Part shown: in pieces, positions 32,476 through 43,500 of the stretch
Layout of the letters: every line of letters begins with the position of its first letter
Position numbering within the stretch: position 1 is the first letter of the stretch
Assembly: GCF_000516985.1 (NCBI RefSeq)
Contig: NW_006917091.1
Location: forward strand, 5,452,518 to 5,516,517
From: Pestalotiopsis fici W106-1
Taxonomy: Eukaryota; Ascomycota; Sordariomycetes; Amphisphaeriales; Sporocadaceae
DNA length: 64,000 nt
Direction of reading: 5' to 3'
Position numbers and translations under genes: made by a program
Notes under the pieces: model-generated
The model's database searches: none
The model's input: only the letters and a program-made list of their open reading frames with translations
What the model was told of the DNA's origin: nothing

Positions 32476-33582
32476 ATGCATCTCAAGGAACTGCTTTTCA
32501 TCGCCCTGATGGGCAAAAGTGCAATAGCACACCCAGGCGCTGACCACGCTGCTGAAGCGCTCCAGCGCAAGGCAGCTCTGGCGAGGACTCGCTCTCTTGC
32601 ATCATGCAACAGCGCTCTCGAGGCTCGCGGCATTCCCCAAGCGGCAGCTCGTCGCCGACATGCTCTGCTTTCGCAAATGCAGAAGCGCGTCATCCTTGAA
32701 CGCGATCTCGACACGGCCCTCAACACTACCCATCACTCCAACCTGACTGGACTGACTGCGGATACCGACCCATCTGTCCTTTTCACTGGCAACGGCTCCT
32801 GTGCACTTGTCCCCGAGACCACGCAAGGTCCTTACTACGTCACTGGAGAGTTCATTCGCTCCAATGTCACCGAGGATCAGGTCGGTGTACCGCTTTACTT
32901 GGACGTACAATTCATTGACACCAACACCTGTGAACCGGTGGAAGGAGTGGCTGTGGACTATTGGCACGCCAACGCCACGGGTTCCTACTCGGGCATCTCA
33001 AGTCAGGCTGGCCTGAACACGACCTGGCTTCGCGGTATCCAGGTAACGGATGTGGATGGTGTCGTTGGTTTCCAGAGTATTGTGCCTGGACATTACACTG
33101 GATGTACTCATCACATTCACCTTCTCGCTCACAGTCCTGGAAACTGGTCTTTGCTGGAGAATGGTACCATCACTGGTGGTCACAGTACGCCGCACATTGG
33201 TCAAGTCTTCTTTGACCAGGATCTCCTGGACGAGGTAGAGACTCTTGTACCTTACACCTCCAATACTCAGGATTGGACCAAGAATGACGAGGACAACATT
33301 GTCGTCCAGGAGGCCGAAGCCACCGGCGTTGACCCTATGGTCAACTACGTTCTTCTCGGAGACTCGGTCTCTGATGGTATTCTCGCCTGGATCTCTGTCG
33401 GCATCGACCCTTCCGCCGTCTACGAAGTTGATTCTGCGGTTCAGCACACGGCTGACGGCGGTGTCGAGGACCCCTGCTTCTTGATGATCAACTTGACCCC
33501 GGATGACCCAGACCTGCCTCCTCTGCCTGCTTCCTGCACGGCAGCCATCACGGCAACTGCTACCGCTACTGCCAGCGCTTAG
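32476..33582 (+). CDS. Secreted intradiol dioxygenase paralogue 3, intronless, active-site Arg to Cys
   Basis: Single exon, 368 residues. The signal peptide is MHLKELLFIALMGKSAIA, followed by a basic pro-region (CNSALEARGIPQAAARRR, then QMQKR). The iron ligands are present: Tyr in GPYYVTGEF, Tyr in VPGHYTG, and two His in HHIHLLAH. The residue that matches the substrate-contacting Arg457 of Pseudomonas protocatechuate 3,4-dioxygenase, Arg in the other two paralogues (GHYTGR), is Cys here (GHYTGC), encoded by TGT at 33103-33105. The protein also has a 20-residue Pro/Ala/Thr-rich tail and a longer loop after LLAHSPGNWS. Absence of the introns of paralogues 1 and 2 suggests intron loss or retrocopy origin. 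Altered specificity is possible. Confidence 0.93.
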   Translation: MHLKELLFIALMGKSAIAHPGADHAAEALQRKAALARTRSLASCNSALEARGIPQAAARRRHALLSQMQKRVILERDLDTALNTTHHSNLTGLTADTDPSVLFTGNGSCALVPETTQGPYYVTGEFIRSNVTEDQVGVPLYLDVQFIDTNTCEPVEGVAVDYWHANATGSYSGISSQAGLNTTWLRGIQVTDVDGVVGFQSIVPGHYTGCTHHIHLLAHSPGNWSLLENGTITGGHSTPHIGQVFFDQDLLDEVETLVPYTSNTQDWTKNDEDNIVVQEAEATGVDPMVNYVLLGDSVSDGILAWISVGIDPSAVYEVDSAVQHTADGGVEDPCFLMINLTPDDPDLPPLPASCTAAITATATATASA

Positions 33583-34807
33583 ATAGATCTAGTGCATACT
33601 ACGTATTCAAATACATAGAGCTTGTCTTTTCCAATTTATCAAAAGACTGTATAGTTGACACCAACTACCAACTCTACAGGTTCAGATCTAACCCATATCA
33701 AGATTCTTTACCGGTGCTCCTCGATGCTCGCGAGACGTTTCACTCTCCAACTGTTTAATTAACCTTGATTATGGCGGTAACGTTGTGAAATGTGGTACCG
33801 TCATTGTCTTGAGGACAGACACGGATTAGAAAACGGGGTGACACATGAGCCTGCTGGCAAAAGTTTTCTTTGCCGTAGAAAAATAATGTTCGATCTTTTC
33901 TCAAGATACTGAAATTGACAGAGTCAAAGTTCCAGGCCATAACTAAGTAGCCTTGCCATTGAGGAGTATTCCAAATCATGCTTGCCTTTATAGAATTGAA
34001 GATGAATCAAAATTGTTTTTGGGCCAATTTTAGTAACAAATGGCAGGATCCACTGTTGATAATCATGCGTACTAATTAACAAATGAGTTTTGTCAAAAAG
34101 GGGTAATTGGCATGTATGACAGACATGTCTAATATTATTCAGCTGCTGAGTAAGGCGTGCTTGACTGGCATCAGTGTGAGGATTGGTGCACGCAATGGCT
34201 TTTGCACGGGTTGATCCGCTGGTTGTGTTATGCCAAGTTGGCTGGGGTGTACGTAATGTTAGGGCTGGCTCAGGGCCGGGCAGAAAGCGGCGCCCCATCC
34301 CCAGAGCCTTGGGCAGCTCTAGATCAAGAACCAAAGCCTTTTAGTACCGGTGTGCAAGGCAAAATGACTTGCGCGTGCTCCATACAGATATCTTGGCAGA
34401 GTGATGAAAAAGAGTAGACGTATTTTGATCAGCCAAAACTATGACTACCAAATACGGGGACGGCAAGCATAGCCGCGTATAACGCATTGAACAAGTTCAA
34501 CATGACACTGCCCTCTATCCTCACAGGCCAACCCACCTCCACAAAGGCTGACGACTAGAATTCGTCAACCTACGGGTACTTCATTTCATAATAGAATCTT
34601 GAGGGGTAGTATATTCCAGCAGGCGTTAAAGTGGGCCACGATGCATTTATCGCTTCCTAGAATTATAGGAAACTCACAACTATGGATTGTCTATTTAAGT
34701 TGTTAATTCCCAGGCCAGCGTTCTTAGTTTATTGACCTGCACGGATACTGCTGAAGCATTACCACGACTGCTTTCTCCCAATCCAACATAGGTGCAAACT
34801 GGTCGTC
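33583..34807. other. 1.2-kb intergenic region
   Basis: Open frames on both strands (such as 33924-34334 minus) lack motifs. Upstream of the tyrosinase a TATTTAAG at 34691-34698 may serve as TATA element. Confidence 0.4.
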
Positions 34808-35934
34808 ATGAAATCCATTTTCGCCCTGGCAACCTTGGGCGCTGTTGTCGCCGCCGACACCTGCGAATCGCCTGTGCAACGCAAGAACTTTACCTCGCTC
34901 AGCAATGAGGAGAAGTTGGCCTGGTTGGACGCCGAAGTCTGCTTGACCACCCACGATGCCGTCTTTGGACTTTATGACGGTGCAACCACTCTTTGGGACG
35001 AGCAACAATACTTGCATCTGACCATGTCCAACTACATCCATGGTGTCGTAAGTTGTGTTACTGGGAACGATTAAAATAGCGTTCTATTCTTCGATTCTTA
35101 TATTTCCAACGCTAAAACTGGGCCAGGGCCAATTTCTTCCTTGGCATCGGTATTACATGACTTTGCACGAGAAGCTTTTGCAGACATATTGCAACTACAC
35201 TGGTGGAATGCCTTACTGGGACGAACAAGTCGATGCTGATAATATCACCTTGTCCTCCGTTTGGGACTCTGTCTATGGTATCGGCGGCGATGGCAATTCG
35301 TCTGATAACCAAATCGTCACGGACGGACCATTTGCCAACATGGAGCTTCACGTTGGTGCCTGGTCGTTCAACACGGTCATCCCCAAGACGGCAACCTATC
35401 ACCTCAACCGTTCCATCAGCGTCACCACATTCCAGGTCGCCAGCCAGGAGGGAGTCGACGCATGCTATGCACTCGAGTCCTATGAGGAAGCCTGGCAGTG
35501 CTACGGTCAGAGCCCACACTCGGCAGGCCACGCCGGTACTGGCGGCACGGTAAGTTTCCAATAAAGCTGGTTCACCCACTTTTCATCACTCTGCTAAAGA
35601 TGTTTCTCTGCAGATGCAAGACCCGGTACTCTCCCCCGGAGACCCCGTGTTTTTCCTACATCACACCAATCTCGACCGATTATGGTGGCAGTGGCAATCG
35701 GCCAACCTGACTGCGCGATTGACCGACATGGGCGGTCAAAATGTTCCCACCGACGAGTTCAATGCTGCCAACAACTGGGATGCCCCCGGCGCCAACTTCA
35801 CCGACTATAGCGGTGATCCGGGCAACGTCACGACCCTGAGTCATATCTTATCCATGTACGAGATGATTCCCAATGTTACCATTGCGGATATCATGGATAT
35901 CGGAGGGGACGCTATTTGTGCCCAGTATGTTTAG
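34808..35934 (+). CDS. Secreted tyrosinase (type-3 copper o-phenol oxidase)
   Basis: Three exons (34808-35047, 35127-35549, 35614-35934), phase 0 throughout, give 327 residues. The signal peptide is MKSIFALATLGAVVAA. The CuA site shows YLHLT, YIHG and GQFLPWHRYYM, followed by the conserved NYTGGMPYWDE. CuB shows SPHSAGHAG and the diagnostic DPVFFLHHTNLDRLWWQWQ. Type-3 copper tyrosinases hydroxylate monophenols and oxidise o-diphenols to quinones. This short form lacks the long C-terminal shielding domain of melanin-type tyrosinases, which fits a secreted enzyme active on extracellular phenolics. It follows two dioxygenase genes on the same strand. Oxidation of catechols here would compete with or complement their ring opening (inference). 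Confidence 0.93.
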
Positions 35935-36410
35935 AAGAACTAGCTGGTAGCTGCACCGGATCGGTTTGGTTTGAACCGGAGTAGACCGAAACTTGCAATC
36001 TACAGCCAAATAGCAACCGAAACCAAATAATTGTATGCTTGTATTCAAGAGGAGACAGTCTCTCTGCTTTCTTATATAGCACCCAACAAGCCACACACAA
36101 CCTCGGAGATAGCTCTAAGCGACATATTACAGTCAACCAGCGTGCACGTGTGAAAACTACAGGCCAATCCATTTTGTCAATTTTTATTTTGGTTTTCATT
36201 TTTTGTCAAACATGTTTAGAATTCCAAATGTTTAAGCTGCTGACTAAACAAAAGGTTTGCGCAAAACAAAATCTATGGGCCAAAAGTCTGTGATCCACCA
36301 TCCGCGGCTACGAGACGACCGATCCTGACAGGTACCGCTCAAATAGTGACTTATCTGGGGCAAGTGACATGAATTCAGGAGAGCAATTGCAAACATACAA
36401 GAGTAAGAAC
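35935..36410. other. Convergent intergenic region
   Basis: Between the tyrosinase stop and the NmrA-like stop. T-rich at 36179-36200; nothing else recognised. Confidence 0.4.
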
Positions 36411-37579
36411 CTAGTCAGCTCGCCCGGGATTCTGGGTACTTCTCAGAACCGTCTTTGGTTCTCCAGTATAGCCAACTCTTCGCATCCAACCCTCTATAGA
36501 GCTGTCCCGGCCGGGTAGGATCCGGTCTAGCAGGTCAAAATCTCTCTTCAAAATCCTCGACTTATATAGATTGAACCAATGTGTAAAGTTTTGATCGTAG
36601 CTCAGATTCAACGCATTGGGATTGCTAATGGACATGTAGCCGACCTTGGTGGCACCTTGGTTTGGCAGCTTTGCCCAGGCTACATTGTTCCAGTCCTTGG
36701 CAGGGATGGACTTCCACGTTGCTGGTTTCCCCGTTACTGCAGTATACGCTGCGGCCAGCCTGCTTAGACTGGCAAACTCGACGGCGAGACCAATGTCTTG
36801 GCCATTTGCTTCGTCGCGGTGCGAGAGTGCCCAGTCAACGTAGCGGCCGAAATCCTCCAGGCCGACGAATGGGATCTCGCCCTCGTCGCCAATAGGCAAG
36901 GCGAATACGGCTGTTCCATCGGGGGTGAAACGAGGACGCAGATGCTCGTGAAGACTTTCGGCGTATGGTCCCGAACGAAGAATGGTCCACGCCATCGGGC
37001 TGTCTGTGCCTTGTGCCTTGATCCACTCTGTTTCTTTCCGTTAGTTACTTGTCACTGTCGCATGCATGTTGTGGTGGTGATGGGATGGGGACGGACCTTG
37101 AACTCGAGCTTTCCCTTCATAATGGCCGACGTACAGCTCGGGATCATACCCGCTTGCTTTGCCATTGGAGTCCAATCCACTGTAGATCAAGTGCTTGACC
37201 CCTGCTCTGGCACTCGTCTCAAAAAGGCGAATGCCCCAAAAGGTCTCTGCCATCTCACCCAACGCGAAGCCATCCGTGTTGACAAAGACTGCGTCTGCAC
37301 GTTTTGCAGTTTCGTAAAAGGCGTCAAGGTCATATCCAGCATCCGTTTTGCTCAAGACGAGTTCCACATTGGGAAGGGCAGCCAGCTCTCGGGCATGAAC
37401 GGAGGTAGTGCTTCGGGTAAAGACAAGGATTGAGTATTTGTTTGTTTCCGAAAGAATTTTGGTAATTACGGCTCCTTGTGCTCCGGTCCCTAGAGAGTCT
37501 TCTTAGTGGTTGACACAATAAGAACAACGTACTTGAATAGCTTACCACCCACGATGAGGACAGTCGATTTGGTAGTCAT
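36411..37579 (-). CDS. NmrA-like NAD(P)-binding protein
   Basis: Three exons (37579-37546, 37489-37097, 37027-36411) give 347 residues. Intron 2 uses a GTCCGT donor with a perfect CTAAC branch. The N-terminus is the Rossmann motif VLIVGGTGAQG interrupted by intron 1. Then come FTRSTTSVHARELAAL, the ADAVFVNTDGF segment and HLIYSGLDS, as in NmrA/HSCARG atypical SDRs. The Tyr-x-x-x-Lys catalytic pair has the form YVGHYEGKA. These proteins sense the NAD(P)H state and modulate regulators, or act as small-molecule reductases. Membership of the phenol-enzyme block is by position only. No signal peptide; cytosolic. Confidence 0.87.
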
Positions 37580-38100
37580 TGCTTCAGACGGCACTTTGGA
37601 TTTTCGTTTTGTTCGATGGGTAGTATTATGTCAGACTAGGAGCTGCTAAGCGATGATCAAGAGTGTTGATTTTGTAAGTAATGATTTTCATTCTCTTTGT
37701 TCCAAGCAAGCAGTTCATGGTCGCCCTTTTTATGCCAATTGATGGTACTACAAAGTGTTTTGTCAATGTTGCACGATTGTTAAGCACAATTTATTGCGAT
37801 TAAAAATCTCGGCTGCTTGTAATGGTGTTTAGAATTCAGGATTCGGATCTCGGCTGTTGTATTTGGCTGTGCCGTATGCGATTACTGATCCTTTATGGTC
37901 GTACCAGAAGCTTATGTCATGCCTTGGGAACACTGACTTTAGCTAGCGCGGGGGATCGTTTGGTTGGTAGTCTGACAGCGAGCGGGAGTTTCCAGAAGCT
38001 TCATTAGCGTACCGCAATGACAGCGCGACTCTGCATTCCCTGCACACACATGTATCTTGAAAGACGATATAGGTACTGTATGTACACAAACTACATTATA
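37580..38100. other. Intergenic region upstream of the NmrA-like gene
   Basis: Holds the NmrA-like promoter and the 3' end of the esterase gene. No other gene seen. Confidence 0.4.
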
Positions 38101-39820
38101 TTATTCGCAATTATAAGATGACCAATCCTCAGAATCCCCGCTAATATAGTGGCTTGTCTTGGGAAATGGGCATAGTTTTCTGGTTCGGTTGCTTCCATCT
38201 GTAGGACCACTGCTAAGCATTTCCGCCGGCGGCACCCCCGTTTCTACCCACTGTACCAGAGCTTCTAGCGAATGCGCAGTAGCTGGAGCTTGGGAGTAAC
38301 CTGATGAAGCTCCGCAATGACCACCACCTAGATAAGAATTGCATTAGGTCCAAAATGTCCAAATCAAGCACGAGGATGAATCTTGTTGATGGGAGGGAAT
38401 TTACCTGGAATCATGTATAATTCAAACCAATCATCAATGTCCCCTTGTGTGGCGGCTGCCATTTGCTCGCGATGCTGTATAGGCCAGGTAGCAGCATTGA
38501 AAGGATCAGTCCACCCTTGGGTCACAATCATCTTGCCACCGCGAGTGCTAAAATTGGAGAGGTTCGGGTTAATTGCATCAATGAGAGTCCCCGCCCGGGC
38601 ATCCAACACATCCACGTCGCTGCCCCAATTGAATGTGCTGGCGTTATAGGTCAAGTTGTCAAAAACGAGGTTCTGCAAAATCGGAATGGTAAAGGCGTCC
38701 GCCAGCATGTCCTCCTGATACATCCATTCTGATTCACTGCCAAACGAAAATCCAGGATAGAGGCTCGAGTTGTCTCTACTATCGTGGGGTCCGCCATAGA
38801 TATGCAGAGCTGATGCCAGTTGCTCGGTAGTCAAGCATTGCACAGATTCATTGACAGCACAGCTCAGAGATGCAATGTCAAACTTGCATGATAATGGATC
38901 CTCAATCAGACCGTCGAGAACACCATCTTGCTCGTCGCATGCAGAAACTACTGCTGACTTGATGTAGTCGAGAGTCTCTTGTGGGAGAAAGCCTAAGCTC
39001 TATTTTTGGATCGTCAGTCAAACTCACCTTTTAGCCAAATTTGAAATGAGAGGTACTGACTGTTGATGGTATAGTATTCCATAAAAATGACAGGGCGAGA
39101 TGTGAGTACCAGTTACCCGGACAGCCGGCAACGATTCCATCAAATAGCTCTGGATGGAACTGAGCGAGAGAAAAGCCTTGGGCACCACCCGTCGAACAGC
39201 CAAGGTAATACGAATAAGTCGGGGCGCTGCCGTACACGTATTCGATAACTTTCCTGGCCGGCGGTGTGAATAGTGCGATGGAGTTGTGAATCCACGCAGA
39301 AACCTCATCCTTGTCATGAAGATATGGGATGTATACACCGGGGCTGCCTTCGCCGTCATTGTTCTCGGATGCAAGATGGCCGGAATCTCCACCGGCAACA
39401 GCAAAGCCCTTATTCACGTTGAGCATCAGGGCCGCTTCGTCGACAATCCCTGCCATGCCTCCATTGCCTATGTCCTTCGTCAGCGAGAATGCATGGTCAA
39501 AAGTCCAGGGTAGACATGCCGACAGCAAGAAACCTCCCATTGTAGTCTGTCCCTTCTGGTAGCCATACTTCGAACCCGACCGAATGGTTGTTGGCATATG
39601 ACACCTCGGCAAAGACACGACAGAATGGAATGGTGTTGACAGTCCCCGATATATTCAAACCAGACGCTGGTATGGAAGTCGTATTGACAATACTGACCGC
39701 CTCACCAAAGGAGATACCACATGCAGTCAAACTGCTACATTGCTCAGAACCGGTGGCAGTCACAGAGGTAACTGCTTGTGCAAAAATAGCCGCAACTGTT
39801 GACAGACCGAGACGAGCCAT
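38101..39820 (-). CDS. Secreted tannase / feruloyl esterase family enzyme
   Basis: Four exons (39820-39520, 39467-39061, 38999-38405, 38327-38101) give 509 residues. The signal peptide is MARLGLSTVAAIFAQAVTSV. The alpha/beta-hydrolase triad of the family is visible: nucleophile Ser in GCSTGGAQG, Asp in TQGWTDPFN, His in GGGHCGASSG. Also typical are GFEVWLPEGTDYNGRFLAVGNGG, FDGIVAGCPG, VVSACDEQDGVLDGLIEDP and several Cys for disulfides. Family members hydrolyse gallate esters of tannins or feruloyl and related esters of cell-wall polysaccharides. Intron 1 (39519-39468) has a GC donor instead of GT; the coding phase demands it. Products (gallate, ferulate-type phenols) could feed the tyrosinase and dioxygenases nearby (inference). 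Confidence 0.93.
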
Positions 39821-40561
39821 GATGTCAACAAATTGATCGCGCACACTTTCACAAGTAAACAGCCCAGATGCCCAACAACCAACGACGAGGGCTAAGCCGG
39901 CTATCAGCCAGTGAACGGCCTTTATACACACGGACTGGGACATGTCTCCAGCCTCAAAGCGACATGCGGGGATTTCGGGGTACAGTATGGGGAAGTGGAG
40001 AATACAAAGACAAAGTGCTCCAATATCGTGGCTCGGGGTGTCTCTCGTGACAACATGGGGGATCCACAAAGTTGTGCGAATCTGGTGAAATTTCCCGAGG
40101 CAAGGGACTTGTTCCCCAATATGACGTAGGATCCGGCAATTGGCCGTGGTAGTTGGGTTATTCTGTTCGATATTTATTATTTCTATCGGCCCTCGATTAC
40201 AGGCGGTCAAAAACAAAATCGTCGGCCCCGTTCCGACGGAATGGAGCTTCGGCGACTAGCAGCCGAAATGCATTTTGTGACAGATGTATGGATGTCGTTC
40301 GGGACATTGCAGGTACTTCAATCGCCCTGAGGGAAATGACTTTTTCTTTTGGGGGGGGGGGGGGGCTATTAAATCGCGCTGCAAAAATTGGCTAATTCTA
40401 TCAGATCCCCATCAAGCACATTCTCGCGGCACAGCCCTGAAAAGATATATTCATGATTGCCTACATGTCATCATTCTCGTAGAGTATTTCAAGTCAATGG
40501 TTGGTGATATGAGGTCAGTATGAATAGTCTTGATTAGTATTTAGAACAATCTACAGAACAA
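39821..40561. other. Intergenic region with poly-G tract
   Basis: Holds the esterase promoter. A run of 15 G occurs at 40351-40365. No gene recognised. Confidence 0.45.
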
Positions 40562-43500
40562 CTAAGACTCGCTGCCCCATGACTGAAAGGCTGGTGCCTG
40601 GCCATCGCAAGTATTAGTAAAGATGGCCTGCTTGCCAGCACTGGTATCCTCGATACTGAGCAAGTCATTTCCATTGGGATCGTAAAGATTGATATTGAAG
40701 TATCCGGGTCCAGTATCTTGCCTGTACAAGATCCGCAGCGGCAAGTAGGTGCCCTTCGTGAGAGTAATAGTGGCCGTCTTATAGCCAGCGTAGAGCTTCT
40801 GGTCGATGTTGTAGTTGGTGCTGTTCCAGCCGCTATACGCTTGTGAGCCCCACCACATGTAGAACTCATCATCTACGCCCCAAGCATAGAAGGTATACGT
40901 TCCAGACGTGGTAGCGTAGATGTAGCCAACATAATCGAGTATGAATCTGATTGAAGAAAGCGATGTGGAGGACCCCTCAATGTAAGTGAGCGTTGAGCCC
41001 TCGTTTGCATAAAAGTTGCCAATGCCGTTCTGGGCGAGGCCAGTCGCCAACGGTGCCATGGTGCTGACGGCTTCAACACTGCTCACGGCACTAGCGTTAT
41101 AGTAGGCCCACTTCATTCCCTGAGAAGATGTGCAAGCTGCTGTGGTGGAGGTCACTGTGGTGGAGGTCACTGTGGTGGAGGTCACTGTGGTGGAGGTCAC
41201 TGTGGTGGAGGTCACTGTGGTGGAGGTCACCGCGGTGGACGTTGTCAAATTAGCCTTGAGGACGGTAGACGATGTGGTGATTTGAGCCGCCGTCGTTGCC
41301 ATGGGCGAGGTTTGAATTGTTGTCGCCGTGATAGTGGCTACGCTGGATGTTGAAGAAGTGGAGTTGTCGCTGGAACAGGTGTCAATCGAACTACTGTTGT
41401 CGGCCCATGTACCAACACAGCCCTGGGCAATGACCTTGCTCTCCCAGTGGAACAGATTATAGTCGACAACGTCGAATAGATTCAACTCGACATCGTTGAC
41501 AGCCGTGATGTTCCAGTAGACGCCGTAGCACTTGGTGCTAGGCGTTGTATCGACACTTCCGCAGCCGCCATTCTCCGTTGTACCGCTGATCTTGACCGTC
41601 TCTTCGTAATCCAACACGGCCTGAAGTGACGGTGTCTCGGTGAGGGAAGCCTCCTTTTTCCATGTGCCATCCAAAAGGTCCAAGCCAAACTCGATGGCGA
41701 CTGGCAGGCCCAGGGACAAGATGATCTTGGATTTCTTGGTCGTTTGCAGAGTGCCGTTCAGCACGGGGGTGAAACCGGATGTGACCGTCTTTGTCTTGTC
41801 AAGGAAGTTGATTGTGCCATTGATCTTCTCCCAGTTTAGAGAGGCACCGGCAAGAGCCCGTCCAATAAGCTCAATACGAGCTTCGGCAGATACACCTAGA
41901 CTGACACTAGGACCAAGTACAAAGATCTTGGGAATTGTGAGCGCCGGCAGTCCTCTCTTGAACAGGGTCTTGGTGTTCTTCTTCTTGATGGTGGCAAATG
42001 CATCAACACCAACGAATAGCCCAGCGTACAGATTGCCATTGATCTTCAATTCCGCATTCTTAATGCCACCCAGGTTGGCCTTGAGCGTCCCTGTTGCCTG
42101 GATGTTGCCCTTGATTCCACAGTTGATGCACCAATAGTCGACACCGGGTTCTGCCTTTGCATTGGCTCCGAGCTCGTCAGTGATTAGGTCAATAGCATTG
42201 TCCCACAAGCTGTAACCGCTATCCTTCGGGTCAACTGCAAAGTGATAGAATTTGAAACCGAGCTGATCGTCCCAAGGTGACTTGACGAGCAGGCTATCTG
42301 GTGGGGCCACATTCATATTCATGTTGAACGTCTGATTGTAGTCGCCCGTGACTAGGAATTTGACGACATTGTATACTGTCTTTGCTATGGTGACAACAGT
42401 CTTGGCAATCGACTTGGCAGCTGAGACCACGTACTTTGCTGCCGAAGTGACTACCTTGGCGGCCACCTTGACGACTGCTGTGGCAACAGTCTTCGCGACA
42501 GACTTCACGGCAGCCTTGACCGAGCTAACGGCCTTCTTGAGCGACGACCAGAAACCTCTCGGAGACAACTTGGTTTGTGTTCCAGGGGCAATCAGTGCCA
42601 TGACTGAATCAATATCAGAGTCGTCGCCGCTATAAAAACCCAATTTGGAGTCGAGCAGGGAATCAAAGTCACTGCCACACGACGCGGCTGGGAGACCAGA
42701 AATTTCCGAGGCTGGAGGTGAGCTACAAGCTGAGGAGGACGTCGTGGTTGTTGTAGCTGTTGAGTCTTCAACATCGATGGCGCCCCAGTCGGCCCCCATC
42801 TCGCTGTAGACATCGGCTAGCTCCTCAAACGAACCAGTAGCAGTGCATGTAGACATGGCCTCTTGGCAGACGGGAGAGCCGCCGGTAAGGAAGAAGACGT
42901 TTTGACCATCTGCAGAACACGACGTTGCTGCCGTAATGAAGAGAATCTGCGAATAGGACTGCCAGATTGGCTTGATGTATGAAAAGATCTCCGTCTCATT
43001 GAAGGTGATGGTGATCGTGCTTCCAGAGCAAATCACACTCTCAATGTAGATTGACTGGTCAAGGGCGATCGAGGAGTAGAGGTATGTCAAGTTCAATCTC
43101 ATGATGGTGGCTGTGATTTCGGCTGATTCGTTGGCGGGAGAGGTATACCACAGCGCGTTCGTATCAGCGGGAGTGACGACGTCAAGACTTCCTTGATCCA
43201 GTCCGTAAGGGGGTGCTGGCATGAGAGTGACGGTTGGCGCAGCCTCAAGAGTGATTGGCCCATCGAACTCTGACGTTGTGCCAACTGCATCGGTGGGGAA
43301 CACAGTCGTAGTGGCGCCGGTGCTAGAATCGGTGATTGTCGCCGAGTCAGAGGATGCAGTCGACTCACTGAACTCGGTGCTCGAGGCCAGCATCGACGAT
43401 GTCGAGACAGCTTGGCTGGAAGTTTCCGTCGCACCCGATGAAGTGTCAGAGACAGTTATGCTTGTGCTAGAAGTAGTGACTGTTGCCTGATCAGAAGACT

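Noticed and set aside
33924..34417. Open frames upstream of the tyrosinase
   Set aside because: No recognisable motif, start context or splicing pattern; treated as intergenic.
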